Source: Acetobacteraceae bacterium
GTDB taxonomy: Bacteria > Pseudomonadota > Alphaproteobacteria > Acetobacterales > Acetobacteraceae
DNA length: 15,577 nt
Direction of reading: 5' to 3'
NCBI GenBank assembly: GCA_030039695.1
Contig: JASHVB010000493.1
Coordinates: 1 to 15,577, forward strand
Each line of letters opens with the position of its first letter. Position 1 is the stretch's first letter. This document shows positions 1-7,840 of this stretch, one piece after another. Under the pieces are notes generated by a model that saw nothing but the letters and a program-made list of their open reading frames with translations, was not told where the DNA came from and searched no databases. A program made the position numbers and the translations under genes.

Positions 1-183
1 ATATTTTTGCACTAGAGTTTACCCCTTGATCCAAGCTCGGTGTCTGCGATGCAGCAGTCCGGTGCGAAAGTCGGCTTGGCGTCGGTGGCAGACATTCATG
101 CTCCTGGTCTCCGCAGGGCGTCCGGGCGCCAATATCCCGGCTAGAGAATCGAGATTTACGCAGCAATTCACGCCGGGGCGGCG

Positions 184-1107
184 TCAAGCCTGTGCCCCGT
201 TCGCGTACGGCTTCAGGGCTGCGGTGATGACGCGATTGACTGGCACATTCACCCCGTGCGCGGCGGCTAATGCGACCAATTTGCCACCCAGCCATGGCAA
301 CTCGAGCCTTCGACCAGCGCGTATGTCAACCGCCATGGAGGGAATCCAGTCGGCGGGGACAGCACGTAAGAGTGCATGCCAGCGCTCTAGTACGTCTTTG
401 GAGAACTGGACGCCGCAAGTCTCGCCAACCGCGAGCACTTCGCGCATCAATTCCTCGAACAATGGCGCGATATCCGGATCGTCACGTAGCGGGCCGATCG
501 GCAGCCGCGTGACGGCGCAGACTCCGCTCGCGGCCACTAGCACGATAAATTTCTCCCATCGGGCGCGCTGGATGTCATCAACCAATTCGGTATCAATACC
601 CGCGGCCGTGCACGCATCGCGGATTCCCTCGGCGCGTGGCGTTATACGCCCGTCCAGTTCTCCAAATATAATGCGGTGGTGTCGACCGGATTGCCGAACG
701 ACACCCGGCGCGACGAGGGAGCCAGTGAGCACGGCAACACCGCCCATCACGTGACGGGCGCCGAGGATCGGGATGAGTCGTTCGCTGGCATCAATGCCGT
801 TCTGCAAGGGAATGAGTGCTGTATTGTCCCCCAAGAGTGGGGTAATCTGGTGACCGGCGCTTTCAACATCCCAAAGTTTAACGCAGAACAGTATGAGATC
901 GACAGGCCCGATAGTCGCCACATTGTCGGTCGCTTGGACAGGCCAAACCAAGCTTTCACCACGATCTCCCTCGATCTTCAGTCCATTGGCGCGCATTGCG
1001 GCCAAATGACTACCGCGCGCAAGGAAAGTAACGTCGTATCCGCCGAGCGCTAGCGATGCGCCAAGCGGTGCTCCAATACCCCCGGCTCCGATAACCGCCA
1101 CGCGCAT
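184..1107 (-). CDS. 2-dehydropantoate 2-reductase-like oxidoreductase (ApbA/PanE family)
   Basis: The 307-aa product matches the ketopantoate reductase family, which reduces 2-dehydropantoate to pantoate with NADPH in the cytosol during pantothenate and CoA synthesis. Visible evidence is the N-terminal Rossmann motif VIGAGGIGAPLG (residues 5-16), the FCVK segment ending at K77, the LQNGID segment with N103, the conserved RWEK with candidate catalytic lysine K186, and the C-terminal helical domain with a SMAVDIRAGRRLE segment. Length is normal for the family. The ATG at 1107 is preceded by a purine-rich AAGGGGAG sequence at good spacing. It stands alone: upstream sequence has no clear gene. 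Many bacteria carry paralogues of this family that act on other 2-oxo acids, so the exact substrate is not proven and the symbol panE is withheld. Confidence 0.9.
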   Translation of the reverse strand: MRVAVIGAGGIGAPLGASLALGGYDVTFLARGSHLAAMRANGLKIEGDRGESLVWPVQATDNVATIGPVDLILFCVKLWDVESAGHQITPLLGDNTALIPLQNGIDASERLIPILGARHVMGGVAVLTGSLVAPGVVRQSGRHHRIIFGELDGRITPRAEGIRDACTAAGIDTELVDDIQRARWEKFIVLVAASGVCAVTRLPIGPLRDDPDIAPLFEELMREVLAVGETCGVQFSKDVLERWHALLRAVPADWIPSMAVDIRAGRRLELPWLGGKLVALAAAHGVNVPVNRVITAALKPYANGAQA

Positions 1108-1560
1108 TCAGTACTCCCCTTCATCAAGGAGGGGTCCACTTTCACCGTAATACGGAATTGACTCCTGATCAACGCTTTCTGAGTTTCCGGCCGGGCGCGT
1201 CATCAGATCAATTCCTAACATCGAGATGAGATTGCGACCTCTCGGGCACTCAGCGGCAGCCTCCCTCGCGTTTGGGTCTATGAAATAGCAACGCATTCCG
1301 CGCTCCGGACGCATCCCACTCTCAACCAATTAGGTTTTGCCGAGGTTCATCGTGAATTTCCGCTTCGAGTCGACAGCGGTCACCGTATAGGAGCATAGGA
1401 GCGGGGCGGTTACGGACTGTCGATTGCACCCTGCCGACAGCTGGTCGCCAGATTGGAAATCGGCTTTGGCGTCACCTATTCGGACAACGATCAGGGCCGT
1501 CACTGGCGGCAGCAACGTTCGCTTGGATCAGATAATTATCGGAATGATTGCGAGCCGTCC
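1108..1560. other. Intergenic stretch without a recognisable gene
   Basis: About 450 bases between the reductase start and the IS66 remnant. Minus-strand frames of 73 codons (1108-1329) and 61 codons (1330-1515) are open. The first ends directly against the reductase start codon. Neither has a recognisable motif or a convincing ribosome-binding site. The second ends in a protein-like stretch (LCSYTVTAVDSKRKFTMNL) that could be the C-terminus of a lost protein. I call no gene here. Confidence 0.4.
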
Positions 1561-1641
1561 GTGCGGGTGATGTCCGGGGCAGACAGCAAGTTGTTGGCTG
1601 CGGTGCTGTGCGCGGTTCGGAGCACGGCGGGTGCAGCATGA
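1561..1641 (+). pseudogene. IS66-family tnpA (orf1) C-terminal remnant
   Basis: In frame from 1561, codons read VRVMSGADSKLLAAVLCAVR followed by a short alanine-rich tail and TGA at 1639-1641. This resembles the C-terminal tail of IS66 OrfA, which typically ends with a GAD..LLAAVLRALR-type segment. The stop overlaps the ATG of the following tnpB remnant as ATGA, the normal tnpA/tnpB arrangement in IS66 elements. The upstream helix-turn-helix part of TnpA is not found, so only the tail remains. The overlap with a recognisable tnpB start is the strongest support. Confidence 0.5.
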
Positions 1642-1776
1642 TCAATATTCCGGCTGGGGCCCGGGTGCTGGTTGCGACGCGACCGGTTGATGCCCGCAAA
1701 GCCGCATGTTCAGCAGCGGCGCTGGCCGCGGAGCAATTGGGAGAGGATCCGTTCTCCGGGGTGGTCATTGTGTTCC
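1638..1776 (+). pseudogene. IS66-family tnpB (orf2) N-terminal fragment
   Basis: Starting at ATG 1638, about 46 codons match the IS66 OrfB (TnpB) family: MINIPAGARVLVATRPVDAR, then a LAAEQLGEDPFSGVVIVF block. Family members run to about 110-120 aa and continue with a K/R-rich segment and an ILVWDG core. Here the similarity stops at about 1776 and the frame runs into unrelated sequence ending at 1844, so the gene is truncated. TnpB is an accessory protein of unclear biochemical role needed for IS66 transposition. No tnpC transposase gene or terminal inverted repeats were recognised nearby, so this is a dead relic. Confidence 0.75.
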
Positions 1777-2221
1777 AGCGGGGCGGCGTTCTGTCGATGC
1801 CACGCAGAGCGGGACGCCGGCCGGCGTCATTGCCGGCGGACTGACCTGGTCGGCGCGTCGGTCTTTATACCGACGTTTGTGTCGTTTCCGACGCTCACTC
1901 CCAGACTGCCAACAGCCGCGCTCGGCTTCTGCAGCGGCTGGCTTCGTGTACTTGCTCTGGACCGCCGGGGCGACGCTTCAGTGACCCGCAGGTGCAAGGG
2001 ACGATCGGTAAGGATCAGTGGCAGAGCGAGCGCCGTCGCCATAGCGGCGCGCCTCGAGATACCCTGTCGGCAAAGGACGCTCCTTCGTCGGCGGGGCGCC
2101 GGATGCTGCCGACAACATCAGAGCCGGTCTGAACGGCGATACGCCCCCGGGCGACATTTGCGAACTGCCGGGGTCGCGAACCGCTGTAAGAGGAGGGCGT
2201 CCGACATCGCCCAATCGTCGC
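1777..2221 (+). other. Non-coding or decayed stretch with protein-like pieces in changing frames
   Basis: No single frame gives a convincing gene. On the plus strand, pieces that read like protein move between frames: TQSGTPAGVIAGGLTWSA near 1810-1860, DPQVQGTIGKDQWQSE near 1983-2030, and FVGGAPDAADNIRAGLNGD near 2084-2140, with an open tail to about 2270 that overlaps the methyltransferase end. This pattern suggests a frameshifted relic of one unknown protein, but the family was not recognised and the interpretation is tentative. Confidence 0.3.
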
Positions 2222-3127
2222 TCAACCGCCCCGCAATGGGGCCATCTTGTCCAATATGACGATCGGGTATTGCCATAGTAGAACGGAAACCTGGGGAATT
2301 CTGGTCTCCAACCAGGCTGCAGATTTGAAAAAACCGGCTGCCAATCTATCGCTTCGAAGGAGGGCCCTCGCGGGGCGGCTGCCTATCACCTCCCAAGGCA
2401 GGAAGGTGACTTGGTACTCTGTCGCGAAGCGGCGCCACCAACGCAGCGGATGCGCGTGGTAATACAGCAAGGACTGTGCGCTGCGGGGATCGCGCCGTGT
2501 TCCCATCTGCCGTTTTGTCCACCGCAGGATTTCCCCCGGGATCGTTACGGGCGAGCGCGGATTAGCGTACACGATGACGGCACGACCGCCCGGCTTCATT
2601 ACCCGCATCAGTTGGACGATTGCTTTCGCCTGCTCGGCTTTATCGATGTGATAGATTGTGTGTGCACAGAACACCGCGTCGAACTGTTTGTCCGGGAGCG
2701 TGGTGTCCACTATAGATTCGCGTAGGTACGATGCTCCGGGTCCGAGCCTGCGCTCGGCGATGGCGAGCGCAACGGTCGATATGTCCATACAGGTGACGTG
2801 GTCAAAACCTGCTGCGATCTGCTTGTGGCTATCCGGCATGTCGCCGCAACCGACAATAAGAAGGGAACCCCGGCAGTTCCTAAAGAGCGCAAGCGTGCGT
2901 TTAGTGCTTTGCGCGGTATATCGCGCATAAGCCGGCGGGAACTGTCGGAAGTGCCGGTCTTCACCGGATTCGCCGCCTCCCTGGTCCACCCAGCCGTATC
3001 CGTCGTAAAAACGCGCGACATTATCGCTGACGGATGCGACCTCGCCGGCCTTCCCATCAGAGCGCCGCTCAGAGGAAGGATTATCGCTCACGGCCGTGGA
3101 TTGCGGGGGCGCTGTTGGTTTTGCCAT
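2222..3127 (-). CDS. Class I SAM-dependent methyltransferase
   Basis: A 301-aa product if translation begins at ATG 3127. The frame is open further upstream to a TTG at 3343, but that stretch is cysteine/arginine-rich and not family-like, so the inner ATG is preferred. A GGATGGGG sequence lies just before it. Visible methyltransferase signatures are motif I LLIVGCGD (residues 89-96), an acidic residue at the end of strand 2 in CMDIS (D115), FDAVFCAHTIYHID (149-162) as motif IV with flanking residues, and MKPGGRAVIVYANP (177-190). It probably acts in the cytosol and transfers a methyl group from SAM. The substrate cannot be read from sequence. Nearby acyltransferase and sulfotransferase-like genes suggest a glycan or secondary-metabolite target, but this gene is transcribed away from them. 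Confidence 0.85.
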   Translation of the reverse strand: MAKPTAPPQSTAVSDNPSSERRSDGKAGEVASVSDNVARFYDGYGWVDQGGGESGEDRHFRQFPPAYARYTAQSTKRTLALFRNCRGSLLIVGCGDMPDSHKQIAAGFDHVTCMDISTVALAIAERRLGPGASYLRESIVDTTLPDKQFDAVFCAHTIYHIDKAEQAKAIVQLMRVMKPGGRAVIVYANPRSPVTIPGEILRWTKRQMGTRRDPRSAQSLLYYHAHPLRWWRRFATEYQVTFLPWEVIGSRPARALLRSDRLAAGFFKSAAWLETRIPQVSVLLWQYPIVILDKMAPLRGG

Positions 3128-3758
3128 TACCCCATCCAAATTGAATGTGGGGTGTTTACCCCGGCATCGGGGGGGCGACAAGTCCGTTGTGCTGCACGTC
3201 GTCTGCGATGCTGTTCGGCGGCATTCTCTGCCCAGCCGATTACAAGGAAAGCGGCAATCAAACGAACCCAGACCTCGGTGCCGCTCAAATCGTCGTCCGA
3301 CGCCGGGTATCGTTGCGGAGTAGACTCTGCTGATGAGACCCAAGGACGCTCAATGTCCGTTCAGGCGATGTCGACGATCGGGGTTCGTCGCCTGGCCGGC
3401 TCGTGTCAGCTTGCCGGGTCGCAACGCGCGACCCCTGCCAGCGTGTGCAACGGTGCATGACGGCATTACCGTTACCGACGGCTCTGCCATATTGTATCGT
3501 TTTTTCAGTTGGTTATTGCATGACCTGAGTTTGCGATATCCCCCCATAGGGGACGTCAGTGTTAACGCTTTGTTAAGCAAGGTCCATGGATCGATCAGAC
3601 AACATCGATCCGTTTACGCCGAATCTCCCCACGAAAGTACCGGCGCGGCGCGAAATAGACGGCCACGCTACGGGCTTCGAGACGTGCCGTGGAAGCCGAG
3701 AGGGAAAAATCACCGTCACCGCCATGAACCCGGCGTTGACTTGGCTCGTTAACCCGTC
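3128..3758. other. Divergent intergenic region between methyltransferase and acyltransferase
   Basis: About 630 bases with no convincing gene. The part around 3485-3585 is clearly richer in A/T than its surroundings and holds a small inverted repeat TCCCC-CCATA-GGGGA near 3539-3553, so it probably contains promoter elements. A plus-strand frame opens at ATG 3586 with AAGG five bases upstream and runs 86 codons to 3846, overlapping the acyltransferase gene in another frame. Its first residues (MDRSDNIDPFTPNLP) could be the head of a truncated gene, but the rest is not protein-like. Confidence 0.35.
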
Positions 3759-4886
3759 ATGTCAGGTGGGCCAGCCAATCCCAGGATCGTCGGGGTACAG
3801 GCCCTGCGCGGTGTTGCTGCGTGCGGTGTCGTTGCCTGCCATATGATAGGCTTCGAGACCAAATACCTCGCAGGCCCTGCCATGCTGCCCGGCCTATGCC
3901 GGTTCGGCATGGCTGGCGTCGATCTCTTTTTCGTGCTCAGTGGCTTTATCATCACCACTGTGAGCCTCGGAAAGTTCCGCCAGCGCGGCGAAGCGGGCCG
4001 ATTCCTCACGCGCCGTTTCCTGCGGATCTACCCGGCCTACTGGCTATGGTGCTTGCCGGTTCTGGTGGTTTTTCTGATACGGCCCGGCATCGTCAACAGC
4101 ACACATGGGCGACCCGATGTGTTGCGCTCGCTTCTGCTCATACCGCAGCAGCATCTTCCACTGCTTATGATCGCCTGGACCCTGGCTTACGAGGTCTTCT
4201 TTTACCTCCTCTTTGCTGGCGCGCTGTGCTGGCTGCGTGAATCCGCCCTGCCATGGGCCTTGGGCGGCTGGGCCGCGGTGGTGATCGCCGGGCACTGGCT
4301 GCTGATGCCTGGCAACACAGAACCACTCATCGGCCTGATGTTCTCCCCCTTGCTTCTGGAGTTCATCATGGGCTGCGCGGTCGCGCTCTGCGTTTCCCGT
4401 TGCACCGGGATAGTGGCGACTGCGGCACTGGCGTGTGGGATTGGAGGCTTCGTCCTCGGTACCCTGATTTTGATCATGCAGGGAGGATGGTTTCCGTCCG
4501 ACTGGGATCGTATGCTGATCTACGGTACGTCATCCGCGGCGCTCGTCGCTGGACTTGTTGCCTCGGAACGCGTGCAGGGACGCTCCATCCTGCATCCGTT
4601 ATCTGGGCTAGGGGATGCGTCGTACTCACTGTATCTGTCGCACGTCCCGGTCATTGCGGCAGCCGGATTGCTATGGCGCCGTCTATTGCCCTTCCAGCGA
4701 CCGGCTGCTCATCTCGCTGCACTCCCAGCGACGTTCGTCATTGCTCTGCTTGCAGCTTTTGCCAGCTTCCAACTGATCGAAGCACCACTGCTACGGCTGT
4801 TGCGCCATCGGGCGTGGGGCCCCGTTCCCGCGAAAGTAATGTCCGCTTCGCTGCGCGTTGTAGGCTTGCGCCGGCTGCCACGCTGA
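3759..4886 (+). CDS. Acyltransferase family 3 membrane protein (OafA/YrhL type)
   Basis: The 375-aa product is an integral membrane acyltransferase of the acyltransferase-3 family. These enzymes move acyl groups, commonly acetyl or succinyl, onto sugars of O-antigen, capsule, exopolysaccharide or other glycans at the cytoplasmic membrane. Hallmarks are the first helix with LRGVAACGVVACHMIGFE, including the conserved histidine, then GVDLFFVLSGFIITTVSL, then RRFLRIYPAYW. Repeated hydrophobic helices follow, with a late YSLYLSHVPVI segment typical of the family. The start is fixed: an in-frame TAA lies six bases upstream of ATG 3759 and there is no other initiator between them, although no strong Shine-Dalgarno is visible. 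Length and ending look complete. Confidence 0.9.
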   Translation: MSGGPANPRIVGVQALRGVAACGVVACHMIGFETKYLAGPAMLPGLCRFGMAGVDLFFVLSGFIITTVSLGKFRQRGEAGRFLTRRFLRIYPAYWLWCLPVLVVFLIRPGIVNSTHGRPDVLRSLLLIPQQHLPLLMIAWTLAYEVFFYLLFAGALCWLRESALPWALGGWAAVVIAGHWLLMPGNTEPLIGLMFSPLLLEFIMGCAVALCVSRCTGIVATAALACGIGGFVLGTLILIMQGGWFPSDWDRMLIYGTSSAALVAGLVASERVQGRSILHPLSGLGDASYSLYLSHVPVIAAAGLLWRRLLPFQRPAAHLAALPATFVIALLAAFASFQLIEAPLLRLLRHRAWGPVPAKVMSASLRVVGLRRLPR

Positions 4887-4889
4887 ATG

Positions 4890-5275
4890 GTGCCTTGGTC
4901 ATCCGCACCACATTCCGTGAGATCGCACTCCGACGCCCGCTTCGAATTCGACGCCTGCGCGTATGGCACTGGTCCGGATTGGGGATCGTGAACCCGACTG
5001 GGGTGCCAAACAGCGGTAGGTTCGTTGCGCCGGCTGTCGCCGGCAGTCAGTACCGTGACGTGGGCTGCGCCGTTCATTGGCACGATGGACAAATTAAAAT
5101 TTTCCAATGTCTTGGCAGGCAGCAGGTAAGCCGCGGTGAGAGTGCAGGCAATGCGCCGCTGATCACGTGCGGCGATCTCCAGTTCGGCGAGCGCTGAGAG
5201 GCCGCATCGCCAGCCGCCGCTCCTTATCGGCACGTTCTGCGAACTGTGGTCACCGCCGGCGGTCCCCGGCATGGG
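4890..5275 (-). pseudogene. Frameshifted istB-like ATPase remnant (IS21 family helper)
   Basis: Reading the minus strand, pieces of an IstB-like transposition ATPase occur in order but in different frames: FAERADKE (5220-5243), then LSALAELEIAARDQRRIA and LPAKTLENFNLSIVPM with a TAGD block (5036-5200), then, after a frame change, TNLPLFGTPVGF at about 4990-5028. The last piece sits where IstB has its LLLFGPPGGGKSHL Walker A, so the nucleotide-binding loop has decayed. The N-terminal 40 or so residues and the C-terminal half are missing or unrecognisable. The assignment rests on recalled family motifs and their correct order. Confidence 0.6.
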
Positions 5276-5279
5276 CAAC

Positions 5280-5500
5280 TTATGCCGCCACAGCGGCAAG
5301 CGCAGTGCCAACCTCGGCTGTGCGCGTAGCTGCAACCATCCCTGTGGCGCCGAGCGAGACGTCGTAGGCGCTCGCCGCGGGGATGGTCACGGCGACCTCT
5401 CGCACAGCCGGCCGGTCGGGCATGAACCGCCACTGCAGTCGGGCGAGGTCGGGCAGCGCGGCGAGGCCAACACGACGCGGGGCGTTTCAGTTCGTCACGC
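5280..5500 (-). pseudogene. istA C-terminal remnant (IS21 family transposase)
   Basis: On the minus strand a frame reads VGLAALPDLARLQWRFMPD, then VAVTIPAASAYDVSLG, and stops at TAA 5280-5282. This resembles the C-terminal tail of IS21 IstA proteins, which often end with a VGLLALA segment, then an LPDL..L..RF.PD block and a YD.LL segment. Compared with that pattern, a piece between VGL.ALA and LPDL appears deleted. It lies immediately upstream of the istB-like remnant in the same orientation, the normal istA-istB order, which is the best support. The catalytic DDE domain is absent. Confidence 0.45.
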
Positions 5501-5524
5501 TTTCGCAAAACGGAAGAAACCCTG

Positions 5525-6925
5525 GTGGAATCAATGTTGCGGAGCAGGATACGTGGTGAGTCGATGGAGCATCTGGCGCAATTTTATCATATGACGCTGA
5601 CCCATGATCCGTCCGGCGCGGCGGATGTGCGGCGGCAGACGTTCGCTCATCCGCCGGTGTTCCTGCACTGCGGTTGGCGAACGCGTGGCACTTGGGTGTG
5701 GAATCGGTTCCGCAATATGGACGGCGTCGCCGGCTATTACGAGCCGCTGGCGGAAACGCTTGCCGAGATCCGGCTTGGCACGCTGGCGTCGATCAATGCC
5801 GAAAGCTGGTCCTCTGGCCATTCGGGTTTGGACCGGCCGTACTTCGATGCATTTCGGCCGTTGCTGGAAGGCGACAAGCCAGGTGTGCGGGGGTACCAGA
5901 AGCGATTTGCCGTCGGTGACTTCTTCGCCGCACCGGACGCCGCACTGCCTGAAATGGATCAATACCTGAGGCTGCTGATAACCACCGCCGAGGAGCGCGG
6001 CCAACAACCCATACTGAAGTTCTGCCGCTCGATCGGGCGAATAAGTTGGATGCAGAGGCATTTCCCAGAGGCAGTGCACATCGTGGTGCTGCGCAATCCA
6101 TTTGCCCAATATTCATCGGCTTTGCAGCAGTTCATTCGACACGACAACGCGTATTTTCTTGCTATGCCACTGCTGCTGCTGACATTGCACCGCAATCTGC
6201 CTATGGTCATGGCCTGTATTCGGCATCTGGAGCTGGAACTTCCGTCCGTGACGGGTTGTACCACGCTGCGAGCAATGTGGGCGGCTTGTCAGGCTAGCTT
6301 GCGACGCAATGATCCTGCGGGTTGGTACCGTGTCGCCCTGGCGTTCTGGGTGCTAACTGCCGGGACTATACCCGATGATGTGGACTTGATCATTGACGGT
6401 GATAGGCTGGCCAGCGACGGCGACTATCGGCGGCAGTGCGAGATCGAATTGGCAACCTTGACCGGTCGGGCGGTCAATTTCGACGATGTGGCTGGTGACG
6501 ACGAGACGGGGGCGCCGCAGGCATCGGGTTTGCTTCGCTCCGCATTTCTGAACGCGCATCGTGGGGCGGAGGCGTTCCTGTCTGAACACCGAGGAGCGCA
6601 CTGGGCCGACACACCTGTTCTCGGCCATGTCGGGCTGATGCTTGCCGAGGCGAGCTTGCAGGCGCTGTGCGTTGGGGCAGTCCGGCGGGCCCCGCGTTTC
6701 AAAGGGATGGTTGCGCACGATCCTGATCCTGATCTCGACGCGATGTCGCTGTCAGCTATCCGGCGCGCGACATGGGCAGAGCGAGAACTGCGCGCAGTAC
6801 ATGCGTCTCACTCCTGGAGGGTGACGGCCCCGTTACGTTGGGTCCGTGAGCACCTTCGATCTGAGTATCTCCTTACCTTAGGTAACGCGCTCCTGGGGAA
6901 TCCCCGATTGAGGCCGCTGCAGTGA
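5525..6925 (+). CDS. Sulfotransferase-like P-loop protein
   Basis: A 466-aa product whose N-terminal part resembles PAPS-dependent sulfotransferases, which transfer sulfate to sugars or other acceptors. Residues 45-60 (VFLHCGWRTRGTWVWN) match the position of the 5'-phosphosulfate loop, and HIVVLRNPFAQYSS (185-198) matches the 3'-phosphate-binding RxP..S region. The usual lysine in the first loop is not evident, so activity is uncertain. The last 45 residues carry HSWRVTAPLRWVREHLR, a tail also common at the end of glycan-related transferases in related bacteria. The start may be GTG 5525, ATG 5534 or ATG 5564; none has an ideal ribosome-binding site. It sits downstream of an acyltransferase in the same orientation, which fits glycan decoration. 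The substrate is unknown. Confidence 0.65.
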   Translation: MESMLRSRIRGESMEHLAQFYHMTLTHDPSGAADVRRQTFAHPPVFLHCGWRTRGTWVWNRFRNMDGVAGYYEPLAETLAEIRLGTLASINAESWSSGHSGLDRPYFDAFRPLLEGDKPGVRGYQKRFAVGDFFAAPDAALPEMDQYLRLLITTAEERGQQPILKFCRSIGRISWMQRHFPEAVHIVVLRNPFAQYSSALQQFIRHDNAYFLAMPLLLLTLHRNLPMVMACIRHLELELPSVTGCTTLRAMWAACQASLRRNDPAGWYRVALAFWVLTAGTIPDDVDLIIDGDRLASDGDYRRQCEIELATLTGRAVNFDDVAGDDETGAPQASGLLRSAFLNAHRGAEAFLSEHRGAHWADTPVLGHVGLMLAEASLQALCVGAVRRAPRFKGMVAHDPDPDLDAMSLSAIRRATWAERELRAVHASHSWRVTAPLRWVREHLRSEYLLTLGNALLGNPRLRPLQ

Positions 6926-6948
6926 CACGCAAATCAAGGATAAAACCG

Positions 6949-7344
6949 ATGCGCCAGTTCAAGTTGCTGATCGTCGCACTACTGTCGGTGATAGCTGTGC
7001 TGGGGGCAGATCGTGCCCAGGCTCAATCGCTCGCGGGAAGTTGGACGATCTCCAGCAGTGCGAAAAATGCCTGCCCGGGTCAATTGCAAATCAATGCCAG
7101 CGACCCCCGGTCAGGGAGTTACACCGGTGTTGCTACTTTCCAGTGTGGCTCTGAGCCGGCAGTCAGTGAAAAGTTCGATATCGTTGCGGCGCAAGGGATT
7201 GTAACCATGAGCGGGCATGATACGAGCAGTGCCTGGTGCACTGACAACTACAGTCTCAATTTGCAGAGCGCGCGCGCCATGGTGGGCACCAGCAAAGATG
7301 GCTGTGGGGCGACAGGGGCGGTATCTTTGGCCAAGACGCAATAA
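6949..7344 (+). CDS. Small secreted protein with four cysteines, function unknown
   Basis: With ATG 6949 the product is 131 aa. AAGGA at 6936-6940 gives a well-spaced ribosome-binding site, so this start is preferred over GTG 6922, which overlaps the stop of the upstream gene. The N-terminus is a clear Sec signal peptide: positive MRQFK, a hydrophobic core LLIVALLSVIAVLG, and a likely cleavage after AQA (residue 25). The mature part begins SLAGSWTISS and contains four cysteines, enough for two disulfides, with glycine/serine/threonine-rich strands suggesting a small beta-sheet protein in the periplasm or outside. Only 23 bases separate it from the sulfotransferase-like gene, so they are probably co-transcribed. 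No family was recognised. Confidence 0.75.
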   Translation: MRQFKLLIVALLSVIAVLGADRAQAQSLAGSWTISSSAKNACPGQLQINASDPRSGSYTGVATFQCGSEPAVSEKFDIVAAQGIVTMSGHDTSSAWCTDNYSLNLQSARAMVGTSKDGCGATGAVSLAKTQ

Positions 7345-7626
7345 CGCGCAGATGCACCGTACAGTGTTGAACAAAGACGTCCAGCCGCGCGCTTCTCCGC
7401 CAGTGCAGGCGACGCGTCCATCGATCTTGCCAAGCTAACCCGTCTCCTAAAAAGCGGAGCAGAGGCCGACGTCTTCGCGCGGTGCGGCTTTGAGCCGATC
7501 CGGCTTGAGTCGCTTGCGTACGCGCCACAATGGGTACCACGCGCATCGAATGACGGCGACGGATCCATTTCTCCTGCCAACACCGCAACTGGCGAGACAC
7601 TGGACATCGCTGTTCCGGAATACTGA
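7345..7626 (+). pseudogene. Start-less 93-codon open frame, probable gene-end remnant
   Basis: Directly after the stop of the secreted-protein gene, the same reading frame stays open for 93 codons and ends at TGA 7624-7626. Its content looks like real protein: SIDLAKLTRLLKSGAEADVF, then ARCGFEPIRLESLAYAPQW, ending ETLDIAVPEY. No ATG, GTG or TTG occurs early in the frame. The likeliest reading is the C-terminal remnant of a lost gene joined by rearrangement, but stop-codon readthrough of the upstream gene is formally possible. The family was not recognised. Confidence 0.4.
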
Positions 7627-7750
7627 CTTTCGTAAGCAATTCACCGGCCGATCGGTATTCGCACTTCAAGGACCGGCACCGGGGCGGGCGCGCGTAGAGC
7701 CGCGAGCGGCCCGCATCTCGCACGTCTCGCGACACCGGGAATGGTTGACC

Positions 7751-7769
7751 GCCGCGTTGTGATCGCGGC
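7751..7769. terminator. Candidate hairpin between convergent genes
   Basis: A perfect 6-bp inverted repeat GCCGCG/CGCGGC with a 7-base loop lies between the rightward secreted-protein block and the leftward MCE operon end. It could help end transcription of the operon, whose last stop is at 7841. There is no T-run on either side, so a classic intrinsic terminator is not supported. Confidence 0.2.
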
Positions 7770-7840
7770 CCCTCCGATTGCCGCAGACGTCGATCGGTTC
7801 ACGCCGCGACATTGCCTGCTGGCCCCGCCGCGATCGCTTC

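Noticed and set aside
26..754. Plus-strand 242-codon frame at the left edge
   Set aside because: Mostly antisense to the ketopantoate-reductase-like gene and serine/arginine-rich without motifs. Bases 1-183 alone show nothing recognisable.
2222..3343. Longer 373-aa version of the methyltransferase
   Set aside because: The extra 72 N-terminal residues start at a TTG and are cysteine/arginine-rich and unlike the family; ATG 3127 is a better start.
4253..5197. Plus-strand 314-codon frame
   Set aside because: It overlaps the acyltransferase gene out of frame and then runs antisense through the IS21 remnant; no protein-like content.
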